Assembly (NCBI GenBank): GCA_963763475.1
Contig: CAVXOR010000003.1
Location: 62,001 to 126,000 of the forward strand
Source: AC-32 sp963763475
GTDB lineage: Bacteria > Actinomycetota > Thermoleophilia > Gaiellales > Gaiellaceae
Reading direction: 5' to 3'
Length of the DNA stretch: 64,000 nucleotides
Positions within the stretch are counted from its first letter, which is position 1, and the number at the start of each line of letters is the position of its first letter. Under the pieces are notes generated by a model. It saw nothing but the letters and a program-made list of their open reading frames with translations, was not told where the DNA came from and did no database searches. The position numbers were made by a program, and so were the translations under genes. Below are positions 35,909 to 45,187 of this stretch, one piece after another.

Positions 35909-37198
35909 ATGAAGCGCCGGAGACGAAACCGGCGGCCGCCGTCGCCGTCCATGGTCGACGCGGCCGAGTGGGTCCTCGATCGGATCGAGGCGCACGTTCG
36001 CGGCCCGGTGCTGGTCTTCGGGTCGCTCCCGCCGGAAGGACGCGACCTCGATCTGCTCGTACGGGAGACCGAGGAGGGCGCGCTGACGGACGGGCTCGCG
36101 CGAGACGGGCTGCAGCGGCGCGGCCACCGATGGGCCGTGTTCCGGAATTGCTCTGCCTATCGCGTCGAGGTCGTGGCTGCGTCGGCCTGGGGGCTGCCGG
36201 ACGCCGAGTCGGAGGCGCTTTTCGGGCAGGCCCTTCCGCTGGAAGGGCGGAAGCTCGTGTCTCGACCAGCGCCTCATCACGCGCTCCTGATCCTGGCGCG
36301 CCGGATCGCCTTCGGAGGCGGGCTCGGCGAGAAGCACCGACCGCGCATCGCCGCGGCCGTTGCCGAAGACCCGCGCGCCTGGGATGCAGCTCGCGAACGG
36401 GGGGCGACATGGGGCGTCGAGCAAGCGCTCCACTCGATGCGGACGGCGTATCGAGACGGCGCGGAGCTGCCTGCAGCGAAAGGCCACGGACGTCGCAGGC
36501 GAGGTCATGTCGTCGCACTGTCGGGCGTGGACGGCTCCGGCAAGAGCGCCCAGTCGTGGGGGTTGATCGAGGCGCTCGAGCGCACCGGCATTCCGGCCGC
36601 GGTCGAGCACGAGCCGCTCGGGTCCGAGCGAGTGCTCTGGGTGGTCGGCGGCCTCGCCCATCGGTTCGTGCGCAGGACCGCTCGCTACGGCGTCTTCGCC
36701 GACGCGGCTCGCCGGACCGAGGCCGGGGCGTCGATCCTCGGTGATCCGGGAAATCCCGCGCCGAGCGGCGGCCGCACCCACGTGCTGCTCACCCAAACTT
36801 GGGCGACCTTCGTCGCCGTCGCCAACGCGCTCACGCATTGGTGGACCGCATCACGCCACCTCGTCGGCGGCCGAGTGGTCATCCACGACCGCTACGTGCT
36901 CGACTCGGTCGTTCGCCTGCGGACGCTCTACGGCGAGACGCGGAGCTTTCGGCTCCAGCGCTGGCTGCTTCGCCGCCTCTCGCCGCAGCCGCTCTGTGCG
37001 TTCTTGCTGGACGTGCCTCCCGAGACCGCCCTCGCGCGGAAGCAGGACCGCTGGACCGCCGACCAGCTCGCGGCGCAGGTCGAGCTCTACCGTGCCGAGC
37101 GCGAAGGACTGGGGGTCACACTCGTCGACGGTGATCGGCCGCAGGAGCAGATCTGCGCCGAGATCGCGGCCGAGGTGTGGCGAAGGCTCGGTGACTAG
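35909..37198 (+). CDS. Nucleotidyltransferase-like domain fused to thymidylate-kinase-like domain
   Basis: 429 residues if started at ATG 35909 (ATG 35951 also possible). Residues ~30-190 have VLVFGSLPPEGRDLDLLVRE, the G-S-x-x-x-x-x-D-L-D pattern of the Pol-beta nucleotidyltransferase superfamily. Residues ~205-425 are a thymidylate-kinase-like P-loop domain: VVALSGVDGSGKSAQSWGLI (Walker A), then VIHDRYVLDSVVRLRTLYGE (D-R-Y motif) and FLLDVPPETALARKQDR. Such fusions recur in exopolysaccharide loci, where the substrate is not established. The stop overlaps the convergent GT2 by 4 bp. Confidence 0.8.
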   Translation: MKRRRRNRRPPSPSMVDAAEWVLDRIEAHVRGPVLVFGSLPPEGRDLDLLVRETEEGALTDGLARDGLQRRGHRWAVFRNCSAYRVEVVAASAWGLPDAESEALFGQALPLEGRKLVSRPAPHHALLILARRIAFGGGLGEKHRPRIAAAVAEDPRAWDAARERGATWGVEQALHSMRTAYRDGAELPAAKGHGRRRRGHVVALSGVDGSGKSAQSWGLIEALERTGIPAAVEHEPLGSERVLWVVGGLAHRFVRRTARYGVFADAARRTEAGASILGDPGNPAPSGGRTHVLLTQTWATFVAVANALTHWWTASRHLVGGRVVIHDRYVLDSVVRLRTLYGETRSFRLQRWLLRRLSPQPLCAFLLDVPPETALARKQDRWTADQLAAQVELYRAEREGLGVTLVDGDRPQEQICAEIAAEVWRRLGD

Positions 37199-38088
37199 TC
37201 GCGCTCGACGTCGCCGACGAGCGTTCGAATGCCGCTGGAGGCAAGCCACGTGGCCGCCTCCCGCGCCGCCTTGTCGCCGCCCGCGTGCGAGCGGACCCAC
37301 GTGCTGGCCAGCAGAACCCGTCGCGCGAGCTCGGCCTGCCTCAGGCCACGGTGCTTGGCGACGAAGAGCAGATGACCGCGAAGCTGCTCCCGATAGAGCG
37401 CGGGCCAGGCCGATCCGCTCGAGGCGCCGCCCACGTGCTCGAACGTCGCGTCCGGGCAGAGCTCGACCTGCCAGCCGGCGTGCTGCAGTCGCCAGCAGAG
37501 GTCGATCTCCTCGTTGAACATGAAGAAGCGCTCGTCGAAGCCGCCGACCTCTTCGACAGCCTGTCGTCGCAGCAGGAGTGCAGTGCCCACGAGGGAGTAC
37601 GTTCGGCGGCGCACCTCGCGAGGCCGCCGTCTCGGGTGCGAGGTCACGGCCGGCGAGCCCAACCAAAGCGCCGTGGGATACCCGAACGCGGACTGCTGGG
37701 GCCGTCCGTCCGGAGAACGCAGGCGAGGACCAGTGGCGCCGAGGCGCGGCCGCTCCTTCGCGAAGCGGACGAGCGTGTCTATGCCTTCGCCGACCGGCCA
37801 GGCGTCGGGATTGAGCAGGAGAAAATAACTGCCCACGGCGTGCCGCATGCCCTCGTTGCACGCGGCTCCGAACCCGACGTTGCGGTCGAGCTCGACGAGC
37901 CGTGCTGCGGGGAACCGGCTCCGGGCGAGCGCGACGCTGCCGTCGGTCGAGGCGTTGTCGACGACGAGGAGTTCGTGCCCGCTCGACGCCACGGTTCCAA
38001 GCGACCGCTCAAGATACGGTTCCGAGTTGTACGAGACGACGATGACCGAGACGTCCGGCGCCGCTCCGTTGTCATATCCGCTTCGCAT
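37195..38088 (-). CDS. Glycosyltransferase family 2 (rhamnosyltransferase-like)
   Basis: 297 residues from ATG 38088. DVSVIVVSYNSEPYLERSLG, LLVVDNASTDGSVALARSRF, NVGFGAACNEGMRHAVGSYF and FLLLNPDAWPV follow the WcaA/rhamnosyltransferase order, and GGFDERFFMFNEEIDLCWRL holds the E-E-x-D-L-x-W/R base region. It resembles the GT2 at 519-1490 in layout. Divergent from the GT4 at 38102, with only 13 bp between starts. Confidence 0.88.
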   Translation of the reverse strand: MRSGYDNGAAPDVSVIVVSYNSEPYLERSLGTVASSGHELLVVDNASTDGSVALARSRFPAARLVELDRNVGFGAACNEGMRHAVGSYFLLLNPDAWPVGEGIDTLVRFAKERPRLGATGPRLRSPDGRPQQSAFGYPTALWLGSPAVTSHPRRRPREVRRRTYSLVGTALLLRRQAVEEVGGFDERFFMFNEEIDLCWRLQHAGWQVELCPDATFEHVGGASSGSAWPALYREQLRGHLLFVAKHRGLRQAELARRVLLASTWVRSHAGGDKAAREAATWLASSGIRTLVGDVERD

Positions 38089-38101
38089 GGCTAGACGCTG
38101 A

Positions 38102-39352
38102 ATGGCAACCGGCCGCTCGAGCAGGTTGCGAGTTCTCGTACTCCTTCCATTCGCGCCACGGTTCGATTCTCCCCACGGCGGCCGAGCCACGGCGGAGTAC
38201 CTGATCAGGCTTGCCCGGCGCCACGACGTCGCGCTGCTCTGTCTGCGTGAGCCCGGGGAGCCGCAGACCGAGCAGGCGCTGCGCGACGCCTGCGCGTTCG
38301 TGGAGGAAACCGAGCTGTCCGGCCACTCGGGCGATGACTCGACGGGTGGCGTCAGGCGACGGCGGCGCCTGTGGGGACTGGTTCGCGGCACGCCGATGCA
38401 GGTCAGCGAGTGGCACTCGAGCGTCTTCGAGCGACGGGCGCGGGCGTCGGTGGAGTCCTTCGCCCCGGACATTCTCCACGTCGAGCCGCTCGCGATGGCG
38501 CAGTACCTGGACGACGTCGACGGCGTCGCGCCCGTCGTCCTTGTCGCCCACGAGCCCGTCGCGCAGACGGCGGACGAGGTCTTCCGCGCCAGTCAGGGGA
38601 TCGACCGGGTCGCGCGGTGGCTCGACCGCCGAGCCTGGCGCAAGTTCGAGCAAGAGGCGATCTCTCGCGCGGATGCCGTCGTGGTGCTGACCGAGCGTGA
38701 CCGCCGCGCCCTCGAGACCGCGGCAGCTGGGACATACATCGTCCCGATCCCGCTCGGCGTCGAGATCCCGCCTGAGCCGCTCGACCCGGTGGGCACGCCA
38801 CCTCCGAGCGTGCTGTTCGTCGGGGGGTACGGTCACCCGCCCAACGTCGAGGCCGCGCTTCGCCTGGGGCAAGAGATCCTGCCGCGCGTGCGCGACCGGC
38901 ACCCCGGCGCCGTGCTCCACCTGGTGGGCGATCGTCCGCCGGAGGCGGTCCGGGAGCTGGCGAGCGACGGAACGGTCGTGACCGGCCGTGTCCCGGACGT
39001 CAGACCCTTCCTCGATTCCGCCGCTGTGGTCGTCGCGCCGCTGCGCATGGGAGGCGGCATGCGGAACAAGGTGCTCGAGGCACTCGCCGCCGGGAAGGCG
39101 GTGGTCGCTTCCCGCCTCGCCGCCGCCGGGCTCGACGCCGAGGGGGCGCAGCATCTCCGCCTGGCAGAGACCGACGCTGAGTTCGCGGCTGCGATCGTCG
39201 ACCTCCTGCGGGACGAGGAAGCGCGGCGAGTCCTAGCCGGTGATGCACGCAGGTGGTCAGAAGTGCACCTCGGCTGGGACGAGCGCGTCGACGCCTTCGA
39301 GCGGCTCTACCGCTCGCTCTTGGAGGAGTCGCCAAGGCTCGACGCATCGTGA
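38102..39352 (+). CDS. Glycosyltransferase family 4
   Basis: 416 residues from ATG 38102. LRVLVLLPFAPRFDSPHGGR at the N-terminus, VDRVARWLDRRAWRKFE-like linker region, SVLFVGGYGHPPNVEAALRL for the donor domain start, then VTGRVPDVRPFLDSAAVVVA and APLRMGGGMRNKVLEALAAG with the E residues that contact the nucleotide sugar. A typical Stp1/WreX-type GT-B transferase. Its 3' end converges with the APH-like gene, 21 bp apart. Confidence 0.9.
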   Translation: MATGRSSRLRVLVLLPFAPRFDSPHGGRATAEYLIRLARRHDVALLCLREPGEPQTEQALRDACAFVEETELSGHSGDDSTGGVRRRRRLWGLVRGTPMQVSEWHSSVFERRARASVESFAPDILHVEPLAMAQYLDDVDGVAPVVLVAHEPVAQTADEVFRASQGIDRVARWLDRRAWRKFEQEAISRADAVVVLTERDRRALETAAAGTYIVPIPLGVEIPPEPLDPVGTPPPSVLFVGGYGHPPNVEAALRLGQEILPRVRDRHPGAVLHLVGDRPPEAVRELASDGTVVTGRVPDVRPFLDSAAVVVAPLRMGGGMRNKVLEALAAGKAVVASRLAAAGLDAEGAQHLRLAETDAEFAAAIVDLLRDEEARRVLAGDARRWSEVHLGWDERVDAFERLYRSLLEESPRLDAS

Positions 39353-39373
39353 GCGAGCCCGGGCGAGGAAGTA

Positions 39374-40827
39374 CTAGCGCCAACGGCTCCAGGATGGCCC
39401 GAGCGCCGGGTCCGAGAGCCACGTCTCGGCCGTCCGTTCCAGGCCGTGCGCTCGAGTCGTCGTCGAGTCGCGCACGCGCTCGAGCTTCGCGCTCCGGTGT
39501 ACATGCGAAAGCGAGTGGTGGAGCCAGCAGAGCGTTGCGATCCTCCCGACCGCATCCGGCGGAACGCGGAATCCCTCGACGGCACGCCGCACCCACTCGA
39601 AGAGCGTTTGCGAGGAGCCGAGATCGCCGCGGAAGAGCCGCCGCGTGTGCTCGTGCCGCTCCTCACCACGCACCGAGCCGTCGAGCACGGCGAGCGCGTC
39701 GGCGAGGAAGTAGAGGAGGTCCCACAGCGGCAGGGCCGACGCACGGGCGGATTCCCAGTCAACGGCCGTGAAGTCGAGCCCGTCGGCGATTACGTTCCAG
39801 GAGCCGAGGTCGTTGTGCTGCGTGACCGCCGGAAGCGGCGGCAGCTCGGCCACGAGCGACTCGGTCACCCCCTGCGCGCGCCAGCGGGGAACGACCTCCT
39901 CGACCAGTCGGCGGCGCTCGAGTTCCAGGGCGTGGGGCGGCTTCAGGCTGGCCAGGCCGAGCTCGATCACCCAGGCCGCGACCTCGTCGATCACACGGCG
40001 GGCGAGTGGCCGCGTCCGCCGCTCCTGCAGCAACTCGCGGAGACGCGAGCCGACCGCGGCCGTCTCGACGGAGGCGTGGACGCCGCCGCTGGTGAACCTG
40101 CCCACGAGCCTCGGCACGCGCCGAGCGACCGCCGGCCCGGCGGCCGCTGCGAGCGCGAGCCCGCGTTCGTCGTGGTCGAAGGGCTCGGCGTATCCCGGGA
40201 CGCGTGCGAACTTGACGATCGTCGTGCGGCGCGTCTTCGCCGGCCGGGAAGAGGTGGAAGACGTTGCGGCTGAGCACGTCACCCTGACCGAGCGTCAGCA
40301 CCCACTGGTTGGCAGCCGGGAGAGCGAGCTCACGCACGGCCGCGGCGACGAGGTACGGCTCGGCGGGCTCACGAAGGGCCACGGTCACCGTCGGCTGCAA
40401 CGGCAGCGAGCGCCCGCGCGCCAACAAGGCCCCGGCGATGTCCCGGCGCCTGCGCTTCCAGCTCCGGTCGGCGATGCTCCAGCGGCGAACGGCGTAGGAG
40501 GCGGCGAGCGGTTGATCGAGCGGAACGAGGAGCGCAGGCTCGACGAATCGTCGGTCGCGGGAGGTAGTGGCGATTCGTGAACCGGTGTTTTGCGAGTGGA
40601 CGGTCGGCACGCCCTTCGAGGATCACCGCCTGCGTGTCCAGGCTCGCCGCTGCGCGGGCGAGCGCCCTCGGAGCAACCACGAGGTCGGCGCGCCGGGAGT
40701 CGAGACCGAGGACCTCGACCCCCACCGCCTCGAGGCCGCGCCTCCACTCGTCGAGGTCACCGAGGACGACGACCCGGCCGGGGGGCGACGGTAGGGTGAA
40801 GCGAGGGTCGACCCGGCGCAGGCTCAC
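39374..40827 (-). CDS. APH-like phosphotransferase of a glycan locus (two frame shifts)
   Basis: From GTG 40827: GRVVVLGDLDEWRRGLEAVG and the alpha/beta N-terminal domain. A C3 run at about 40555 (CTCCCGCGAC; two C restore the frame) leads into RRFVEPALLVPLDQPLAASY. A further extra base near 40250 leads into KTRRTTIVKFARVPGYAEPF, which supplies the kinase Lys, then VTQHNDLGSWNVIADGLDFT (H-N-D-x4-N) and FTAVDWESARASALPLWDLL. Joined length is ~484 residues. Similar two-part architecture to the gene at 31215. GTG overlaps the preceding stop (GTGA). Confidence 0.75.
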
Positions 40828-41891
40828 GAGACCAGCTCACGATAGAGCGACTCGAACGCGGCGGCCATCCGCTCGGCGGTGAACTGCTCGAGCACACGTG
40901 CGCGCGCCTGACGGCCGATCTCCGCGCGCCGGCGAGGGTCGTCGAGCAGCGACTCGATCGCGCCTGCGAGCGCGGCCGGATCCTCCGGGGGAACGAGCAT
41001 GCCTGTCAGGCCGTCGACGACTGCGTCCGCGACACTGCCGACATCCGTCGCGACTACCGGCAGCTCCGCGACCATGGCCTCCAGGATCGCGAGCGGGAAG
41101 CCCTCGAAACGCGCTGGCTGGACGAAGACGTCGATCGTCGCCAGCTCGGCGCGGGGGTTACGAGTCCAGCCGGTCCAGGTGACCCGGTCGGCGACGCCGA
41201 GGCGCGCGGCGAGCCGCTCCAGCCCGGCGCGGGCGCTTCCGTCGCCGATCACGCGCAGATTTGCCTGCGGTAGCGCGGTGAGCGCCTCGAGCAGGACGTC
41301 GAGGCCCTTCTGGTGCTCGATTCGTCCGCTCGCCCCGATCGTCGGCCTCGCGTCCCGCTTCGGACGTTTCCCGGGCGGCTCGTCGGGAGTGATGCCGTTG
41401 TGGATCGTGCGCGCCGTTCCCCGGCGGAGTGGGATCAGCGCTTCCACCTCTCGTGCCGTCCGCTGGCCGACGCCCACGTGTGCCGCCACGTGGAGCGAGG
41501 TCAACCGCTTGAGCAGATGCTGCTGGCGGTTCGCCGCCGGCACCAGCAGCTGGTAGACGGCGACGACCCGGGTCGAGGGCACGGCCAGCGAGCCCGCGAC
41601 CGCGTACTGGCACGACCAGGGGCTCCAGAGGTTGCAATGGAGGATCCCCGGACGCAGCGCCCGCAACGCTCGGGCGTGCGCGCGGAGCGCTCGGTCGTCG
41701 AGCGATCTCACCGGGCGTCGGATGACGTCGGCCTGTGCCGAGGAGCGGCCGCCCGCGAGGAACTCGACGACCCCGGGATCGACGCCGAGGATCGTCACCT
41801 CGAGCTCGGGATCGAGATGAGCGGCAAGGTTCCGGAGACTCACCTCGGCCCCGCCGGTCTCGACGGCATCCGTGTACAGGACGACCCGCAC
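40824..41891 (-). CDS. Glycosyltransferase family 4
   Basis: 355 residues if started at GTG 41891, which shares its G with the preceding TAG (TAGTG). VRVVLYTDAVETGGAEVSLR is a clear GT-B acceptor-domain start. ILHCNLWSPWSCQYAVAGSL, TIGASGRIEHQKGLDVLLEA, LRVIGDGSARAGLERLA and VFVQPARFEGFPLAILEAMV (E-x7-E) complete the fold. Operon order on the minus strand: deacetylase, GT2, this GT4, then the APH-like kinase, all with overlapping stops and starts. Confidence 0.92.
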   Translation of the reverse strand: MRVVLYTDAVETGGAEVSLRNLAAHLDPELEVTILGVDPGVVEFLAGGRSSAQADVIRRPVRSLDDRALRAHARALRALRPGILHCNLWSPWSCQYAVAGSLAVPSTRVVAVYQLLVPAANRQQHLLKRLTSLHVAAHVGVGQRTAREVEALIPLRRGTARTIHNGITPDEPPGKRPKRDARPTIGASGRIEHQKGLDVLLEALTALPQANLRVIGDGSARAGLERLAARLGVADRVTWTGWTRNPRAELATIDVFVQPARFEGFPLAILEAMVAELPVVATDVGSVADAVVDGLTGMLVPPEDPAALAGAIESLLDDPRRRAEIGRQARARVLEQFTAERMAAAFESLYRELVS

Positions 41892-42916
41892 TACGGGGAG
41901 GGCTGCCGCCGGACGCGAGTTCCGCCGGCGCCGGTCCACCAACGCTCTGAGTCGCGCCGGATGAGCCACGCCGACAGCGTGGGGGCGACCACCAGGAACG
42001 CCGCCCGCAGCCGCGTCGCGAGCCGGTACCGCCGGGAAAGCGCGATCGCGCGCGCCTGCCGCCGGGCGCCCCCTTCCCCACTTGCAACGGCGGCGCGCGC
42101 AGCGTTCCAGGCGAGCTCGCGCTCGCTCTCGGCGAGTGTCGCCGCGAGCGCCCGGCGCTCCTCTTCCCGCAATGCGGGGTGCCCCTGCGCCTTTCTGAGG
42201 GTTGCGATCTTGCCCCGTAGGAGGTCTTGTCGGCGCGCCGAGAGGCTCGTCTCCCGCACGCGGTACGTGGCGAGCGGCTCGTCGATGCAGCCGACGCGCG
42301 CTCCCGCAAGGATCAGGCGCAGCCAGCAGTCCCAGTCGGTCGTCCAGAGGATCGACTCGTCGAAGCCGCCGTGGTCCAGCAGAAGCTGTCGGCGCACGGC
42401 CGGGTGTCCGAAGATGAAGTTACGGGACAGGATCGCGCGCCTCTGGTCGACCGGCGCGAAGCTCCAGCCGGAGCTGTAGCAGCGCCGGACGTACTCCCCG
42501 TCCGCAACGAGCTGGGCGTCGGTGGTGATGATGTCGAGATCGGGCCGGGCGGTCGCGGCGTCGGCAAGGGCCTCGAGCCTCGCCGGGAGCCACGTGTCGT
42601 CCGCGTCGAGGATGACGACGAAATCCCCGGACGCGCGTCGAACCGCCGCGTTCTTGGCAGATGCCTCGCCGCCGTGCCCCTTGCGGATCAGCTCGATCTC
42701 GTCCTTGAACGGCTCGAGAGCGGAGTCGAGGTCATCGGTCGAGCCGTCGTCGCACACGATGACCTCGCGCGGCGAGAGCGTCTGCCGGCGAAGCGACTCG
42801 AGGGCCTCTCCGATGACATCGCTCACCTGGAACGCGGCGACGACGACGGAGAACGACGGGGCGGCCGCGAGCGCCTCGAGCCCCGGGGGTCGCGGTGGGG
42901 CGAGCAGCGGACTCAC
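41891..42916 (-). CDS. Glycosyltransferase family 2
   Basis: 341 residues from GTG 42916 (GTGA overlap with the deacetylase stop). SFSVVVAAFQVSDVIGEALE, VIVCDDGSTDDLDSALEPFK, FVVILDADDTWLPARLEALA (D-A-D-D metal motif) and SILWTTDWDCWLRLILAGAR (T-D-W-D base region) are typical for GT-A EpsE/WaaB-like transferases. The Arg-rich C-terminal ~70 residues probably bind the membrane. Confidence 0.9.
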   Translation of the reverse strand: MSPLLAPPRPPGLEALAAAPSFSVVVAAFQVSDVIGEALESLRRQTLSPREVIVCDDGSTDDLDSALEPFKDEIELIRKGHGGEASAKNAAVRRASGDFVVILDADDTWLPARLEALADAATARPDLDIITTDAQLVADGEYVRRCYSSGWSFAPVDQRRAILSRNFIFGHPAVRRQLLLDHGGFDESILWTTDWDCWLRLILAGARVGCIDEPLATYRVRETSLSARRQDLLRGKIATLRKAQGHPALREEERRALAATLAESERELAWNAARAAVASGEGGARRQARAIALSRRYRLATRLRAAFLVVAPTLSAWLIRRDSERWWTGAGGTRVRRQPSP

Positions 42917-44242
42917 GCCTCGTCCTCCGCCGACGCGGCTACTGAGCGACGGCGAAGGCGCAGACGCTCCCACCCGCTCGGCACGTGCTGGCCAGTGGCG
43001 ACCTTCCAGACGAACGACGCCCCACCGTCCCAGTCCTTGATCCCGATGCGGCGGAGCGAGTACGGGTCGGTGCCCGCGCCGTTCCGGCCCGGCCGCGTCG
43101 TGTAGGCGAGGCGGTAGCCGGCACCTTCCGCCGCGGTTCGCACCGCCCCGTCGTGGCGGCCGTGCGGGTAGGCCAGAAACGGGGGCGGATCGGCGAGCCG
43201 CGTTCTGAGCTCGTCGAGCGACTGCGACAGCTCCTCTTCGAGGGACCCGTCGGCGAGCTCGGTCAGCACCCGGTGCGTCCGGCCGTGCGAGGCGACGACC
43301 GCCCCGCCCTGCTCGAGCGTGCGCAGCTCGTCCCAGCCCGCCAACGGCTCTCCGCCGACCCAGCCGGCCGACCCGCCGACAGCCGCGGTCGGCACATAGA
43401 GGTGGGGGCGGTGGGTGAGGTACTGCGCAAGCGCCTCGGCGGCGTCGGCGAAACCGTCGTCGGCCGTGACGACGTACCTGCGCCTGGCAAGGGTCGACGC
43501 CGGATCGGAGTGAAAGCGCAGCAGCTCTTCCGGGGAGAGCGGTCGAAAGCGGAGGAGACGCAGGACACGCATCTGCCGCCGGAACGTCTTCGGCGAGAGA
43601 TCGAGCCTTTCCTGGCCCGGCTTCGACTCACCGGCGATGCGGTGGTAGGCGAGGCAGACGTACGAGCTGGCCGTCAGGCGACGCCACTCGTTACGCGTCG
43701 CCGCGGAGCGGACGCCCGACCAGAAGGCGAGGTCACACGCGAGCGCGACGAGCGCCGGCTCTCCTAGCCCGAACGAGGACAGTGGCAGCCGTCGCAGCGA
43801 CGCACGCAATGCACGCAGCCGAACGCTGCAGTGGAACCAGCTTCCGACCTGAAGCTCGGGAAGGAGCGAGGGGTCGGCGCGAACGACCTCGACCGAGGCC
43901 GCGCCTCGGTCACGGCAGCGGCGCAAGAGGGCTCGGGTGTCCGGAACACGATCGGGCGGGCCAACCTCGATGCGAAGTCCGAGCCGCCGGAGCCTTACGG
44001 CCACGGCCTCCGCGCGGGCCGCACCGTCCGGGAGGCCCGCAGTCGCTTCGTCCAGCACGTCGGGCGCCGCGGAGACGCGCGCGACCGGCAGCGGCAGAGG
44101 GAGCGACGAGCGGGCGGAAGTACGGCGGGTGCGACCACCGCTCTAGCCACTGGGCAAGCGGGCTCCCAGGCTCGGCTTCGAGCGGATGGACGACCGCAGT
44201 GTTTTCGCGCGCCGGCGCGTCGCCTTCTGCCGGACGATTCAT
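42913..44242 (-). CDS. Polysaccharide deacetylase family protein with N-terminal extension (probable frame shift near 44110)
   Basis: The C-terminal ~260 residues form a NodB-type barrel: SYVCLAYHRIAGESKPGQER, RRYVVTADDGFADAAEALAQ (D-D at motif 1), ASHGRTHRVLTELADG (H-x-R-x-H, motif 2), FLAYPHGRHDGAVRTAAEGA (motif 3). The preceding ~130 residues are unassigned. The clean frame begins at 44058, but a further protein-like stretch from ATG 44242 (LAQWLERWSHPPYFRPLV) joins it after one extra base near 44110. I therefore take 44242 as the likely true start, with moderate confidence. Confidence 0.7.
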
Positions 44243-44356
44243 CAACTACGCTGAGCCGTGGGGTGATGGACGCTCGATGCTGACCAAGCCTAGATGGTTG
44301 ATCGCACGATCTCGTGCCGCAGGCAGGGTTTTGCGGCGGCACCGCTTTCGCCGCAA

Positions 44357-45187
44357 ATGAGCTCCGAGCCGACCACCGTCCGGCGGGCCGGCGCCGGCTC
44401 GCTCGCGACCCGGCGCACGGACAGGACGAAGCGCACCGTCGACGTCCTGCTCGCCTTGACCGAGTCGGACCTTCGCTTCCGGTACGGCCGCGGGTCCTGG
44501 CGCTTCGTCCGTTTCCTGCTCGAGCCGTTCGCGCTCGTCGGGATCTTCCTGATCCTGCTCGTGATCGTCTCGCCACGTCCCGGGCGCGCGCCGGGGCTCA
44601 GCGTCGCCTGCGCGGTGATCCCGTTCCAGTACCTGATGCTGACGGTGACGAACGCCATGGGGGCGATCGACTGGCGCCGCCCTATCGTCCTCAACATGGC
44701 CTTCAACCGGCGGCTGATGCCCATCTCGTCGGTGCTGACCGAGAGCGCGTCCTTCATCGCGAGCTTCCTCGTCATCGTGACGATGATGGCCGCCTACGCC
44801 GTCGGCCCGACGGCGGCGCTCCTCTGGCTGCCGCTCGTGTTTCTGGTCACCGTCCTGTTCTCGGCGGGCTTCGCGTACCCCGCGTCGCTCTTCGGCGTCT
44901 GGTTCGCACGCGGCTTGCGCCCGTTCGCCCAGAGCTTCATGCGCATGATCTTCTTCCTGGGGCCGGGGCTGATCCCGCTCGAGCAGACGAGTGGCCTCAC
45001 GCACACGCTGCTCGCGCTGAATCCGCTGTCCGGCCTGTTCGAGTCGTACCGCGACATCTTCTACTACGGCCATCGACCGGCCGCCTGGCAGCTCGCTTAC
45101 ACGGTGCTGATCGCGGTCGTCCTGCTTGCGCTGTTCGTCCCGATCTACCACCGCGACGAGCGCCACTTCGCGAAGGTGGTCGAATGA
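44357..45187 (+). CDS. ABC-2 type polysaccharide exporter, permease (Wzm-like)
   Basis: 276 residues from ATG 44357; an earlier start at 44294 would add a basic, unlikely leader. Six transmembrane helices (FALVGIFLILLVIVSPRPGR, MLTVTNAMGAIDWRRPIVLN, FLVIVTMMAAYAVGPTAALL, VTVLFSAGFAYPASLFGVWF and two more) match the ABC-2 membrane domain of O-antigen/capsule/teichoic-acid exporters. The stop overlaps the ATPase ATG by 4 bp. With the ATPase it should export a lipid-linked glycan. Confidence 0.88.
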   Translation: MSSEPTTVRRAGAGSLATRRTDRTKRTVDVLLALTESDLRFRYGRGSWRFVRFLLEPFALVGIFLILLVIVSPRPGRAPGLSVACAVIPFQYLMLTVTNAMGAIDWRRPIVLNMAFNRRLMPISSVLTESASFIASFLVIVTMMAAYAVGPTAALLWLPLVFLVTVLFSAGFAYPASLFGVWFARGLRPFAQSFMRMIFFLGPGLIPLEQTSGLTHTLLALNPLSGLFESYRDIFYYGHRPAAWQLAYTVLIAVVLLALFVPIYHRDERHFAKVVE

